Under the pieces are notes generated by a model. The model did no database searches, had not been told where the DNA came from, and saw only the letters and a list, made by a program, of their open reading frames with translations. A stretch of 64,000 nucleotides of DNA, taken from JBELHO01 sp042091375. Its GTDB lineage: Bacteria > Pseudomonadota > Gammaproteobacteria > Enterobacterales > Alteromonadaceae. The position numbers and the translations under genes are program-made. Location of the stretch: contig JBELHO010000005.1 of assembly GCA_042091375.1 (NCBI GenBank), positions 62,001 to 126,000 of the forward strand, in the 5' to 3' direction. Every line of letters starts with the position of its first letter. Position 1 is the stretch's first letter. Shown in pieces: positions 36,302-45,163 of this stretch.

Positions 36302-38332
36302 TTAGCTTTGCTCAATGGGCAAAGTTAAGGTAAATGTAGTGCCTGTATTGGCAACACTGTCAACTTTAATACTGCCGCCCATGCTCTCGACAAATTGCTT
36401 GGCTTCAAAAACCCCTATGCCCATCCCCGCATTACCTTTGGTGGTATCGAAGGGTTTAAACAGTCTTTTGTCAATAAAATCCGCCGACATACCACTGCCG
36501 TTATCAGCTATTTGCACACGGAGCAAACCGTTTTGTATTGTGGCACTAATGTTAACCCAACCAGTCACCGCGGTCGCTTCTTGGGCGTTTTGCAGTAAGT
36601 GGTTTAGCACCGCACTAAAGGTATCATAGTCAATTGACATACGACAGTCACTAATCGCTTCGAAATTCACCTTTGGTTGTCTGCTATTACACTGAGCCAC
36701 TACTGCTATTATCAATTGGTTTATATCGGTATCGCGCTGCACCGACTGAACCATTTGCTTATTTCGCAATTGTGATAATACTTGCTCAAGCCTGCTAGTT
36801 GCCGATTCAACTGTTTCAAACACATCATCAATAAAATCAGGATTATCTCGGTGCTTCTCGGCATTGCTGTTAACCATAGCCAATTGTGCCTGAACATTTT
36901 TAAGATCGTGCACTAAAAATGCTGACATGCGGTTAAAGGTATCAAATTGTTTGGCTTGAGCCAGTTGCTCATTGGCTTCATGCAAAGAAATTAAATGACT
37001 TAATTGTTTAGAAACCGCAAACAATAAATCTCTGTCTTCCCAATTAAGTTGTTTAACATCGCCAATATTGGCTAACATAAAAAAGCCATAAAAGCGGTTA
37101 CCCATAAACAAAGGCAGTAAAATTCTGATCTGGTTTTGTTGCCACAAGGTCATATCCAAACTTAAGTCAGGATACAATTGTGGGTTGTGCTGACACTCAT
37201 CCAGATCAATGATCCACGGCTTTTGTTGATAAAACCGACTCAACTGGGTAAATTGTTGATCAAAGCTATCGTCTATGGCCATACCTTGGCTGTACTTCAC
37301 CGCAAACTGACTTGCTGAGGTGCTTTGCACTACCGCACCAGCAGAGGCATTGAGTTTAGACATCATGATCTGGGTGGCCATTTGATAGTAATTATCTGCG
37401 CTAGTTGTTTCAATTTTTTCAATAAGATCCAACCACTCATCGCGATACTCATAACGATTAGCAAAAAAGTTCTTAGCGATGAACACCTTGACTTGACGCC
37501 TTAAATTATCGGTGATCAGCAAGGCCACTAACACCATAATACTCAATGCCAAAAAGCCAATACTAATCGCCGTTCCCCACTCACCACCAAGGTAATTAAT
37601 CAAATAACCGGCCACTGCCATAGTCAATAAATAGAGACCGGCAATCATCAACATCGAACTATAAAAAACCACATGCCTAGAGACAAAAATTCTTACCGAG
37701 CCATTTTTAATTCGCCGTGTGCTGATCAATAACAACGGCATAACCAAAATGGCAATAAAGCCGCGACTAAACCAAAAGTCAAAATTTAATCGACTGACCA
37801 AAGTCGCTTGCGCATACAAAACAAAATCAAAGATCGCGATACTTGCTAAGGCGATCACCATAGGTAATATAGCCCAACGAACATGCTGTTCAGCACTGCG
37901 ATACAGCTGCTCTAACAACACTAAACTCCACAGGTTTAACAGCAGGAATAGGTAAAATAAATAGCCTGCAGAGAAATTAAACCACTCAACAAGACTATAA
38001 AAGCCAATCATCAGTGCAGCCCAACCCAGCAAATATTGGCGAATATGGCGGGTAAACCACAACTGGCGCAGAGAGCTATTTTGAGTATTACACAGCAGTA
38101 TTAACACCGCCCAACTGGCTATTTTAAAACCATCGGCAAGCATTGCCCATTGTAAGTTAAAAGTCAGTTTTATTTGCAGCGCAGCTATCACATGGGCAGC
38201 CACAGTGACCATTACTGACACCAACGTCCAACGAGCAAAAATACTGGTATTTTTTGCCGCAACCAGCAATAAAGCAAAAATAAAATAGGCAAAGGCACTT
38301 AAGGTAAAACCAATAAAACCAATAAACTCCAT
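36302..38332 (-). CDS. prsK: XrtA/PEP-CTERM-system histidine kinase PrsK
   Basis: A 676-residue sensor kinase. About eight N-terminal membrane segments (5-275) are followed by a GAF-like domain (about 290-445), the H-box with the phospho-acceptor in FLVHDLKNVQAQLAMVNSNA, the N-box HLLQNAQEA, G1 DNGSGMSADFIDKRLFKPFDTTKG and G2 GMGIGVFEAKQFVESMGG. The membrane sensor suggests detection of an envelope or lipid-linked signal; the ligand is unknown. It follows the RND permease gene by seven bases, so it is probably co-transcribed with the transporter genes. Confidence 0.94.
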   Translation of the reverse strand: MEFIGFIGFTLSAFAYFIFALLLVAAKNTSIFARWTLVSVMVTVAAHVIAALQIKLTFNLQWAMLADGFKIASWAVLILLCNTQNSSLRQLWFTRHIRQYLLGWAALMIGFYSLVEWFNFSAGYLFYLFLLLNLWSLVLLEQLYRSAEQHVRWAILPMVIALASIAIFDFVLYAQATLVSRLNFDFWFSRGFIAILVMPLLLISTRRIKNGSVRIFVSRHVVFYSSMLMIAGLYLLTMAVAGYLINYLGGEWGTAISIGFLALSIMVLVALLITDNLRRQVKVFIAKNFFANRYEYRDEWLDLIEKIETTSADNYYQMATQIMMSKLNASAGAVVQSTSASQFAVKYSQGMAIDDSFDQQFTQLSRFYQQKPWIIDLDECQHNPQLYPDLSLDMTLWQQNQIRILLPLFMGNRFYGFFMLANIGDVKQLNWEDRDLLFAVSKQLSHLISLHEANEQLAQAKQFDTFNRMSAFLVHDLKNVQAQLAMVNSNAEKHRDNPDFIDDVFETVESATSRLEQVLSQLRNKQMVQSVQRDTDINQLIIAVVAQCNSRQPKVNFEAISDCRMSIDYDTFSAVLNHLLQNAQEATAVTGWVNISATIQNGLLRVQIADNGSGMSADFIDKRLFKPFDTTKGNAGMGIGVFEAKQFVESMGGSIKVDSVANTGTTFTLTLPIEQS

Positions 38333-38339
38333 ATAATCA

Positions 38340-41300
38340 TCATTCCACAGCCGTGTTTTGTCGGGTAAATAACTCAGTTAACACGGGTACTAAAATAAAA
38401 CTGGCGAGCGCCGACACGCACAAACCAGAAATAATAACCACCCCCATGGGTTTCCACATACTACCACCAAAAAGCGTTAAAGGCAGTAAGCCCACTATAG
38501 TTGTCAAGGTGGTCAGTAAGATAGGGGTAAATCGGGTGGCACTGGCTTGCAAAATAGCATGGCGTTTATCATTGCCTTGCGCCATACTTTTATTGCTGGT
38601 ATCAATCAAAATAATGGCATTGTTAACGACAATACCAAACAGACTAATTAAGCCAATAAACGCCATCATAGAAAATGATAAATCCAATAAATACAGGCCT
38701 ATCACCGAGCCAGCCATAGCAAATGGAATGGTAGTAAAAATAATTAAGGGTTGTAAAAACGAACGAAATTGCAACACTAAAATGGCAAAAATCCCCACCG
38801 CAGTAATGATCATCACTTGCGATAAACCGGCAAAGGACTCCTGTCGAGATTGCTCTTCACCACCCAAAATATAATACATCCCCTGAGGAAGCTGATAATT
38901 TTGCAAATAATCTGTGGCTTGCTGGGTTAATTGATTAACCGAATAGCCCTTAATCACATCTGCCGATACTTTTGCCATACGTTGTTTTTTATAATGAAAA
39001 AATTCACTGTGCCCCTTGCCTAATTCAAACTTCACCACTTGCTTGAGGGGCACCAATTGACCCTGCTTGGTACTGATATAAGCCGTGTTGAGCACATCGA
39101 GATCTTGCTGCTTACTGCGCACTAGGATCGGATAATCTTCGCCATTTCGGTCACTAAATTGCCCCACAAATTGACCGGATATAATGGTTTGCACACTGCT
39201 TTCAATCGCTTGTATATCGATGTTAGCCAAGCCTGCTTTTTCATAATCAATCACCAAACGCAACTCATTATTGGTGCGACCAATAGGGTTATCAATATTA
39301 ATAACACCCTCAGTAGCCGCTAATTTGGTTGATAAGTCTGCGGCGACTTTTGCTAAATCATCAAGAGATCCACTGATCAGCCTAATAGTGATGGGTTGGT
39401 CGGTAACTGGACCTTGGGTAAATTCTTTTACTGTGATCTCAGCGTTTTGCCAAGACGAAAACTCGGCTCTGAGGGCATTGACTAAATCAGCCATTTTCGC
39501 TTCATTAAATTCCGTTAAAATCACTAAAGCTTGCCCATAACTGGCGACACCGCGTTTAGGAATTTCATTGTAATACATCCGCGGATTAGCGTTGCCGATA
39601 TTCAAGGCCACTTGTTTGACAAGTGGATATTGGTGAAGTACCTGATTGACCTGCTGCATCACTTGTTTGGTATAACTCAATGAGGCATTGGCAGGCGCTG
39701 TTACATTAACTAACAACATCGACTTCTCAGCTTTTGGAAATAAGCTTAAGCCCACCTGAGTAAACAAAGAGCCCATGCCCACAAGCGCTACCAATGACAA
39801 AGTGATCACTAGTGTGCGCATCGAAAAAAGTTTAGTTAACAACTTGCTATAACTATTGGCTGCGAATTTATTGATCACCGTTTGTAAGGTTTTTACTTTA
39901 CTTGCTTTGTCAGTAAAAAGCTTACTTGCCAATAGTGGTGTGAGCGTTAATGCCAATAACAGAGACGCCAATAAAACCAAAATAACTGTCACCGGCATTG
40001 AACGCAGAAAATCTCCGGTATCACTGGCGATCATCAACATAGGTAAAAAAGCAAACAGTGTAGTCATAGTACCACTGGTAATAGCCCAGCCCACTTTACT
40101 TGTGCCTAAGGCCGCTGCCTCGGCTAAATTAGCCGCCGTTGATTTTTGCCGATGAATACTTTCAGTGACCACAATAGCGTTATCTACCAGTAGGCCCAAA
40201 GCTATGATCAAGCCAACAATCGACATTTGTTGCAAACCAAAACCGGTAAAATCTAACCAACCAATAGCAATTAAAAATGACAAGGGGATCACCACAATCA
40301 CCACCATAGCTCCCCTGATCCCCAGAAAAACGATGGCCATTAAGCCAACCAATAACAAGCCTTGCCACAAATTATCAAAGAAGCCATTGACCCGATCATT
40401 AACACTATCGACTTGCTTAAAAATCACCTCGGTTTTCACCTCAGCGGGTAGCTGTTGTTTAAAACCACTAACGACTTGTGATATTTGTTCAGTGAGAGTA
40501 AAAATATTACTGCCAACACGTTGTTCTACCGTAATAAAAACCACAGCCTGGGCATTTAAATAGGTCAAATAACTGGATTTGCCACTAGCAAAAGCCACCT
40601 GAGCGACATCTTTTAAGCGCAATACCATTTGTTGATTAGAAAACACCACCGTTTCTCTTAACTGCTGTAGCTGCTGAAAATTGCCACTGGCTTTGACATT
40701 AAATCGCCGCGTAGTGGCATCGACATACCCGGGAGTAATATTCAGCGCTCGGCCTTGCAGGATCTGACTAATCCTATTCACATCAATACCGTAGTGGTGT
40801 AACAAGCGTAAATTCAAATCGACCGCAACGATCTGTTGGGGTACGCCCCAAAGATCAGCTTTCTTAACAGTGTCTATGGCTTCCAAACGTTTTTCTAATT
40901 GTTTGCCATAAAACTCCATCAAATGAAAATTAGTTGGCTCAGTCCACAACGCCATTTGTATAATAGCAACACTTGTGGGTGTGGCTTTTAATACCACCAT
41001 CTCTTCAACACCACTGGGCAGAGTCGGTTTAACGACAGCAACAGCTTGCTTAATTTCGTTGTAAGCGTCATGGGGGTCATTGCCGTAATGAAAGTACACT
41101 TGAATGCGGGCGCCGTCGTTTTTTACTTGGCTTTCGATCTTTTTAATGCCCTCAATCTCAGTGAACTCTTGCTCCAAGGCATTGACCACTAACGTTTCAA
41201 CATCGCGGGGAGAGGCTCCGGGATAAATGACTTCGATCAGGACAATAGAAGTATCAAATTGAGGGTCTTCAGAGCGAGGCATCTGCACATAAGAAACCAT

Positions 41301-41378
41301 ACCCACTAACACTAAAAGCAAAACCATAGTGAAAGTAAATTGGGCATTTTTTATGGCGATGCCAGGCAATTGCATCAA
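38340..41378 (-). CDS. RND-family efflux permease
   Basis: A 1012-residue inner-membrane RND transporter with the usual 12 membrane segments and two large periplasmic loops. It starts GIAIKNAQFTFTMVLLLVLVG and has PRSEDPQFDTSIVLIEVIYPGASPRDVETLV, the proton-relay helix GLIIALGLLVDNAIVVTESIHRQ in TM4 and a second-half relay region ISLFGIVVNNAIILIDTSNK. It looks complete. Substrate is unknown: it may be small toxic molecules, lipids or a polysaccharide-related compound. It lies between its HlyD partner (three-base gap) and prsK (seven-base gap). No TolC-like outer-membrane gene is adjacent, so a genome-encoded one must be shared. Confidence 0.93.
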   Translation of the reverse strand: MMQLPGIAIKNAQFTFTMVLLLVLVGMVSYVQMPRSEDPQFDTSIVLIEVIYPGASPRDVETLVVNALEQEFTEIEGIKKIESQVKNDGARIQVYFHYGNDPHDAYNEIKQAVAVVKPTLPSGVEEMVVLKATPTSVAIIQMALWTEPTNFHLMEFYGKQLEKRLEAIDTVKKADLWGVPQQIVAVDLNLRLLHHYGIDVNRISQILQGRALNITPGYVDATTRRFNVKASGNFQQLQQLRETVVFSNQQMVLRLKDVAQVAFASGKSSYLTYLNAQAVVFITVEQRVGSNIFTLTEQISQVVSGFKQQLPAEVKTEVIFKQVDSVNDRVNGFFDNLWQGLLLVGLMAIVFLGIRGAMVVIVVIPLSFLIAIGWLDFTGFGLQQMSIVGLIIALGLLVDNAIVVTESIHRQKSTAANLAEAAALGTSKVGWAITSGTMTTLFAFLPMLMIASDTGDFLRSMPVTVILVLLASLLLALTLTPLLASKLFTDKASKVKTLQTVINKFAANSYSKLLTKLFSMRTLVITLSLVALVGMGSLFTQVGLSLFPKAEKSMLLVNVTAPANASLSYTKQVMQQVNQVLHQYPLVKQVALNIGNANPRMYYNEIPKRGVASYGQALVILTEFNEAKMADLVNALRAEFSSWQNAEITVKEFTQGPVTDQPITIRLISGSLDDLAKVAADLSTKLAATEGVINIDNPIGRTNNELRLVIDYEKAGLANIDIQAIESSVQTIISGQFVGQFSDRNGEDYPILVRSKQQDLDVLNTAYISTKQGQLVPLKQVVKFELGKGHSEFFHYKKQRMAKVSADVIKGYSVNQLTQQATDYLQNYQLPQGMYYILGGEEQSRQESFAGLSQVMIITAVGIFAILVLQFRSFLQPLIIFTTIPFAMAGSVIGLYLLDLSFSMMAFIGLISLFGIVVNNAIILIDTSNKSMAQGNDKRHAILQASATRFTPILLTTLTTIVGLLPLTLFGGSMWKPMGVVIISGLCVSALASFILVPVLTELFTRQNTAVE

Positions 41379-41381
41379 TAA

Positions 41382-42413
41382 TTACTCGCTAACAACATTG
41401 CCTTGCCCTGCGCTGAGCACAAACTTCACAGCACGGCTCGAAGATCCAGCAAATAAATAAAGTGAATGACTATCAACCGCCCTAACATCAAATACTGTCT
41501 CAATAGGCTGTTGCTGCTCAGTTTGGCGTGTAAGTAGCACTGCACGGCCATTGGCGAGCATTTTGACTAAAGCATTGATGGGCACTTGATAAACCAGATC
41601 GTCACTATTTAAGCGCAGGGTTACTGTGGCAAGTTGCCCTACCACTACGCCTTGCCCAATGCGCGTATCAGATAACTCGATCTCAATCACATAGAGGCCA
41701 TTCTGACTTTCAGGACTCACCGCAATTTTACTGATTTTACCTACTTTTTTTACTGCGGTGGATAATTCAACATCAACTATTTGCCCCGTGCTGACCAAGG
41801 CAATTTCATCTTCTGTTAAACCCAACTTAACAATGGCATTTTGCTGGCTATCCGCGACTTTTAACACAACTTGATTGGGTACTTGCAACTCACCCGGATC
41901 ACTGTATCGCGCTAATACCACACCAGCAAAAGTCGATTTCAACTCTGCCTTATCAAGGTGGTAGCTGGCCACTTGATAGGCCGAACGTGCTGTTGCTAAC
42001 TGGGTATTCGCATTGTCTAAAGCCAGATCGGAGGTTAAGTTTTTTTCAACGAGGTTAGCCTGTCGGGCAACATTGCGCTCGGCTTGCATTAACTCGGCAT
42101 AGCGCGACCTTTTATTGGCTTGCAATTCAAAGCTATCGAGGGAGGCCAACAACTGATCCTTGGCAAAAAAATCGCCCTCATCAACCGACAACTGAGCCAA
42201 ATAACCACTGCGAGTAAAAGCAAGCTCATAAGTGCGCACAAAGGCCACTTTACCTCCGCGGGTAATAAGCTGCTGATAAGGTGTTACCTCTATCTGAGTG
42301 GTCACAAGGTTTGTCGCTGATGCAAAGTTTTGTGCATTGGCAAGAGTTTGACTTGCCAATAAATCAATCAGCAAGAGCAGAGACAGCAAAAAAGCGTAAA
42401 GATCTGATTTCAT
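41382..42413 (-). CDS. RND efflux periplasmic adaptor (HlyD/MFP family)
   Basis: A 343-residue periplasmic adaptor with a signal peptide (LLSLLLLIDLLASQTLANA). It shows the lipoyl/barrel-sandwich halves FTRSGYLAQLSVDEGDFFAKDQLLASLDSFELQANK and YHLDKAELKSTFAGVVLARYSDPGELQVPNQ, joined by a helical hairpin (about 95-150), and a membrane-proximal beta domain. There is no lipobox cysteine. It is the first gene of the HlyD-RND-prsK-prsR unit. Its gene begins just downstream of a 261-base intergenic region holding a hairpin at 42622-42642. Confidence 0.9.
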   Translation of the reverse strand: MKSDLYAFLLSLLLLIDLLASQTLANAQNFASATNLVTTQIEVTPYQQLITRGGKVAFVRTYELAFTRSGYLAQLSVDEGDFFAKDQLLASLDSFELQANKRSRYAELMQAERNVARQANLVEKNLTSDLALDNANTQLATARSAYQVASYHLDKAELKSTFAGVVLARYSDPGELQVPNQVVLKVADSQQNAIVKLGLTEDEIALVSTGQIVDVELSTAVKKVGKISKIAVSPESQNGLYVIEIELSDTRIGQGVVVGQLATVTLRLNSDDLVYQVPINALVKMLANGRAVLLTRQTEQQQPIETVFDVRAVDSHSLYLFAGSSSRAVKFVLSAGQGNVVSE

Positions 42414-42621
42414 GAGGTTACAATGAAACTTCCTTGTTGCTAAAAAGTTAATGCTAATGTTAATACTCTAATGGCGATAGCCACAAATGTACATCATTTT
42501 TTCTCGGTAGTGTGGCGAACAACTGCGAATTCTTCATTTTCAATATTATTCAGGAATTTAACTACTGGAGGGGGATTGCAATCACATTGAACACACATTT
42601 CCACTGTTTTCTCGCCTCAAC

Positions 42622-42642
42622 GAGAGGGATACAAACCCTCTC
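42622..42642. other. Stem-loop between LipL32-family gene and HlyD gene
   Basis: A perfect 7-bp inverted repeat (GAGAGGG, loop ATACAAA, CCCTCTC) 33 bases downstream of the LipL32-like stop. There is no T run on either side, so it is not a standard intrinsic terminator. It may still slow transcription or stabilise the 3' end of the mRNA. Confidence 0.45.
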
Positions 42643-42674
42643 TCTGAACACATACCGAAAACTTTATCGATGCA

Positions 42675-43400
42675 TTACTTATTGACTAACTGATGCAATT
42701 TTTCTAGTGATTCGGCGATTTTTATACCTGGAATATTGCTGCCAACGGTTGTTACAAAGGAGCCTGCAACATCGCCCTTTTTATAAGTTGTTAAGGTAAT
42801 TCGGTATAGGCCGCGAACAAGTGCTTTGCTGGGACTGCGCAATTGCGTTTTAATTCTCACCAACGAATTGTACTTTGCATGCCGCTCTTCATCATATGTA
42901 TCATCACCATCATCATCTTCATCTAATACATTTAACGGTTTTCCACCTGATTTAATATTCGCCGCATCAACAATATCCATGCGTTCGACTCTAAGCCATG
43001 TATCAAACCATTGCTCGGGATCGGCTTGGTTTGCCTTTTGATAATTAGGATGCACAAAATCACCTTTTTCAGGTGATGCTAAGTCGCCCACCGGAGAGAT
43101 CATTCGCACCCCGATTTCATCTGCGGCTGCAGGGATCCAAACATACAGAAAAAACGCATTCTTGCCTTTAATGACCGCATCTGCTTTAGCATTTTTATCG
43201 ATATATCCAAAATAGTTGCTGCTTTCAACATAAGGAGCACGAACAGAAGCAAAACCAAAACCTGTTTTTTTAGAGCTCGTTAACTTGGGTAGACCATCAC
43301 CGGCAGTAAGTTTATTTAAATTAAAATCTGCAAGGGCTGTTTGTGTGATAAAACTTGTAACAACAAGCCATAACACTGCTTTAAATTTTTTCATCTTCAT
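42675..43400 (-). CDS. LipL32-family surface protein without lipobox
   Basis: A 241-residue exported protein with a signal peptide (about 1-24, ending ALA). It closely matches the LipL32 fold known from Leptospira: FFLYVWIPAAADEIGVRMISP, QWFDTWLRVERM, the calcium-binding acidic run LDEDDDGDDTYDEERHAKYNSLVRIKT and ALVRGLYRITLTTYKKGDVAGSFVTTVGSNIPG. The leptospiral protein is a lipoprotein; here no cysteine follows the signal peptide, so signal peptidase I cleavage is expected and the product may be periplasmic or soluble. It stands alone between the EPS locus and the PEP-CTERM gene. Function in marine bacteria is unknown. Confidence 0.85.
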   Translation of the reverse strand: MKMKKFKAVLWLVVTSFITQTALADFNLNKLTAGDGLPKLTSSKKTGFGFASVRAPYVESSNYFGYIDKNAKADAVIKGKNAFFLYVWIPAAADEIGVRMISPVGDLASPEKGDFVHPNYQKANQADPEQWFDTWLRVERMDIVDAANIKSGGKPLNVLDEDDDGDDTYDEERHAKYNSLVRIKTQLRSPSKALVRGLYRITLTTYKKGDVAGSFVTTVGSNIPGIKIAESLEKLHQLVNK

Positions 43401-43784
43401 CCTTAATTTTTATTTTATTAAACAGTAGCCTAAACCTATATAGGCACTGAATTCACTCACAAATATAAAATGTTTACCATGCTTATGCAATACATCATCA
43501 AAATTACATGCCAATATAAATACCTATTCTATATGACTACTTAACAAACACAGGTGAAGTGAAACTGTTAGCTAAATTCGACTATAAAAAAAGCACTTGC
43601 CCAACTGACAAATGCTTATAATACTTTAGCCAAAGATAAGTCAAAACTCAGCTATAGAACAACGAGACAATTAATAGTTTTGGCTTAACACAACTAAACT
43701 TTCTCATTCACTCAACGCTATGGACTAACATCACAAATAAATGGTCAGTGACAAACTTATCGATAGTACTGATACTATCTTTTG
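43401..43784. other. Intergenic region between LipL32-like and PEP-CTERM genes
   Basis: A gap of 384 AT-rich bases. It must hold the promoter of the LipL32-like gene (not confidently located) and contains the terminator of the upstream PEP-CTERM gene at 43586-43617. No additional coding sequence was recognised. Confidence 0.5.
43586..43617 (-). terminator. Intrinsic terminator of PEP-CTERM gene
   Basis: Read on the minus strand, a stem AAGCATTTG / CAAGTGCTT (one G-T type mismatch) encloses a nine-base loop and is followed directly by a run of T residues. It lies about 170 bases after the PEP-CTERM stop codon and ends that transcript before the LipL32-like gene. Confidence 0.65.
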
Positions 43785-44369
43785 CTAGCTAGCTGATCTA
43801 ACTCTTTTTTTTAATCGACGAACTGCCAATCCCATCATCCCTAATGCGAAAATAGCGAGGGTTGTGGGTTCGGGTACAGGGTTAGGATCACCTGCCAAGT
43901 TAAAATTAACAAAAGGACTGTAGCGTGTAGTAAAAGCATTTACGCCGGAGGCGTTTGACCAGCTAACTGTGATTGTCGAATCGTCAGCATATAGAGTGCT
44001 CCAAGCAGTATCAGTGATGGAAAAACTAAAATCTAATTGCCAATCAATAGAACCATCGCCCGTTGCTCCGACTGAACTTGTAACATCAGGGGTATCATAG
44101 CGAAATTGTCCGAATGAAATACCATCTATAGAGAATTCAATGTATTCACTATTTTGTGTAGCTCCATAATCACCTCGTGTGCTTACAGTGAAAATTAAAT
44201 TAATGTAATCTTCAAACCCAGTCACATCAAATGTGTTGGTATAGGATTGACCTGTGCTAGTTACAGATGTGTTATCTGAAACAATAATACCTGCATTAGC
44301 ATTATTAACAAACAAACCGCTTGATAATATCAATGTTAATAACACTGTTTTTATACATGTAAACTTCAT
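43785..44369 (-). CDS. PEP-CTERM sorting-domain protein (exosortase substrate)
   Basis: A 194-residue secreted protein with a signal peptide (LTLILSSGLFVNNANA) and a beta-rich body (residues 27-165). The C-terminal sorting tail starts at PVPEPTTLAI, continues through the hydrophobic LAIFALGMMGLAV and ends in the basic RRLKKRVR. This tail is the recognition signal of exosortase A (24964-26487). ATG 44369 is preceded by AAGGA. It is monocistronic, with a candidate sigma-54 promoter at 44437-44452 and a terminator at 43586-43617. The body is not a recognised enzyme; a matrix or adhesion protein is the most likely role. Confidence 0.93.
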   Translation of the reverse strand: MKFTCIKTVLLTLILSSGLFVNNANAGIIVSDNTSVTSTGQSYTNTFDVTGFEDYINLIFTVSTRGDYGATQNSEYIEFSIDGISFGQFRYDTPDVTSSVGATGDGSIDWQLDFSFSITDTAWSTLYADDSTITVSWSNASGVNAFTTRYSPFVNFNLAGDPNPVPEPTTLAIFALGMMGLAVRRLKKRVRSAS

Positions 44370-44436
44370 TTTATCTATTCCTTTTGGTGTTAATGAAAGT
44401 CATCTACTTTTATATTTATACATTCACTCAGTGTTA

Positions 44437-44452
44437 CACAAAAATAATGCCA
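44437..44452 (-). promoter_or_regulatory. Candidate sigma-54 promoter of PEP-CTERM gene
   Basis: The minus-strand sequence TGGCATTATTTTTGTG matches the -24/-12 layout (TGGCAC-N5-TTGCW), with the GG and the TTG at exact spacing; the -12 element has TTGT in place of TTGC and the sixth base is T. It would start transcription roughly 55 bases before ATG 44369. This fits control by the sigma-54 activator PrsR encoded at 34889-36262. Confidence 0.5.
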
Positions 44453-44835
44453 TAATAAATAAGTATTTAAAAACAATATGTTAAAAGCTTTCTTAAAAAG
44501 AAAAAATAAACAGTGTAAAAAATGCTGACATTTCTTTAGTTATAATGAAGGGTGTTGATTAATTTTTTAGTTATCTCAGGTGATATTCTATGTTGCGAGA
44601 CTTTAACGGCTGGGTTTTAAAAGCTGACTTGCAAAGCTAAAAATGACTGAATAACCATTATATGGCTTGTGATGTTCAGTGATGGCTTATAGCTTGTGGT
44701 AATTGGTTATGGTCATGGCTTGTAGTGATAGGTGATAGCTGATACACAGTAGGTCATTAGTGACAAACAATAAATAACAGGTACTAACTAAGAACAGATA
44801 ATTGCTCAGAATAGATAAGTACTCAGAATAGATAA
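44453..44835. other. Intergenic low-complexity region up to tRNA-Arg
   Basis: Part of the 466-base gap 44370-44835. From about 44650 to 44760 the sequence is loosely repetitive around TGGCTTGT and GTGATAG words. Next to the tRNA 3' end, CTCAGAATAGATAA is repeated exactly at 44805-44818 and 44822-44835, with a weaker third copy before it. An upstream activator site for PrsR may lie here but was not identified. No gene is seen. Confidence 0.5.
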
Positions 44836-44910
44836 TGGCGCTCCCGGCAGGAATCGAACCTGCGACTTAGACTCCGGAGGTCCACGTGAGATCCACTTCA
44901 CCACGGGAGC
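44836..44910 (-). tRNA. tRNA-Arg (anticodon CCG)
   Basis: The reverse complement folds as a cloverleaf. The acceptor is GCTCCCG/CGGGAGC, the D stem GTGA/TCAC, the anticodon stem TGGAC/GTCTA with loop CTCCGGA (anticodon CCG, reading CGG), and the T stem GCAGG/CCTGC with loop TTCGATT. The discriminator is G and the CCA end is encoded (44836-44838). It stands alone, with no other tRNA nearby. Confidence 0.93.
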
Positions 44911-45163
44911 TTTCATTATCAGGCTAGGATTCTAGTCAAATCCACAGGTATTTGCCAGCTTTACTGTCATTAAAGCCAAGGTAAAGGACTTATTTGTTGA
45001 TAAATTATCCAGTTTTGCTAATTTTTCACTCTGATCTGTAGTCATTGACTTTCTATCTACAGTCATTGACGATACGATAATTACTGATGTTAATGTTATA
45101 TGTATTGTTATTACTGTGAACTTGCTATTAGTAAGCCTTTATTTTATTTATTGATGAGTCGCC

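Noticed and set aside
38353..38874. 173-codon plus-strand frame opposite the RND permease, and similar frames opposite the receptors and other genes
   Set aside because: These are antisense shadows of long conserved genes, with no family resemblance of their own.
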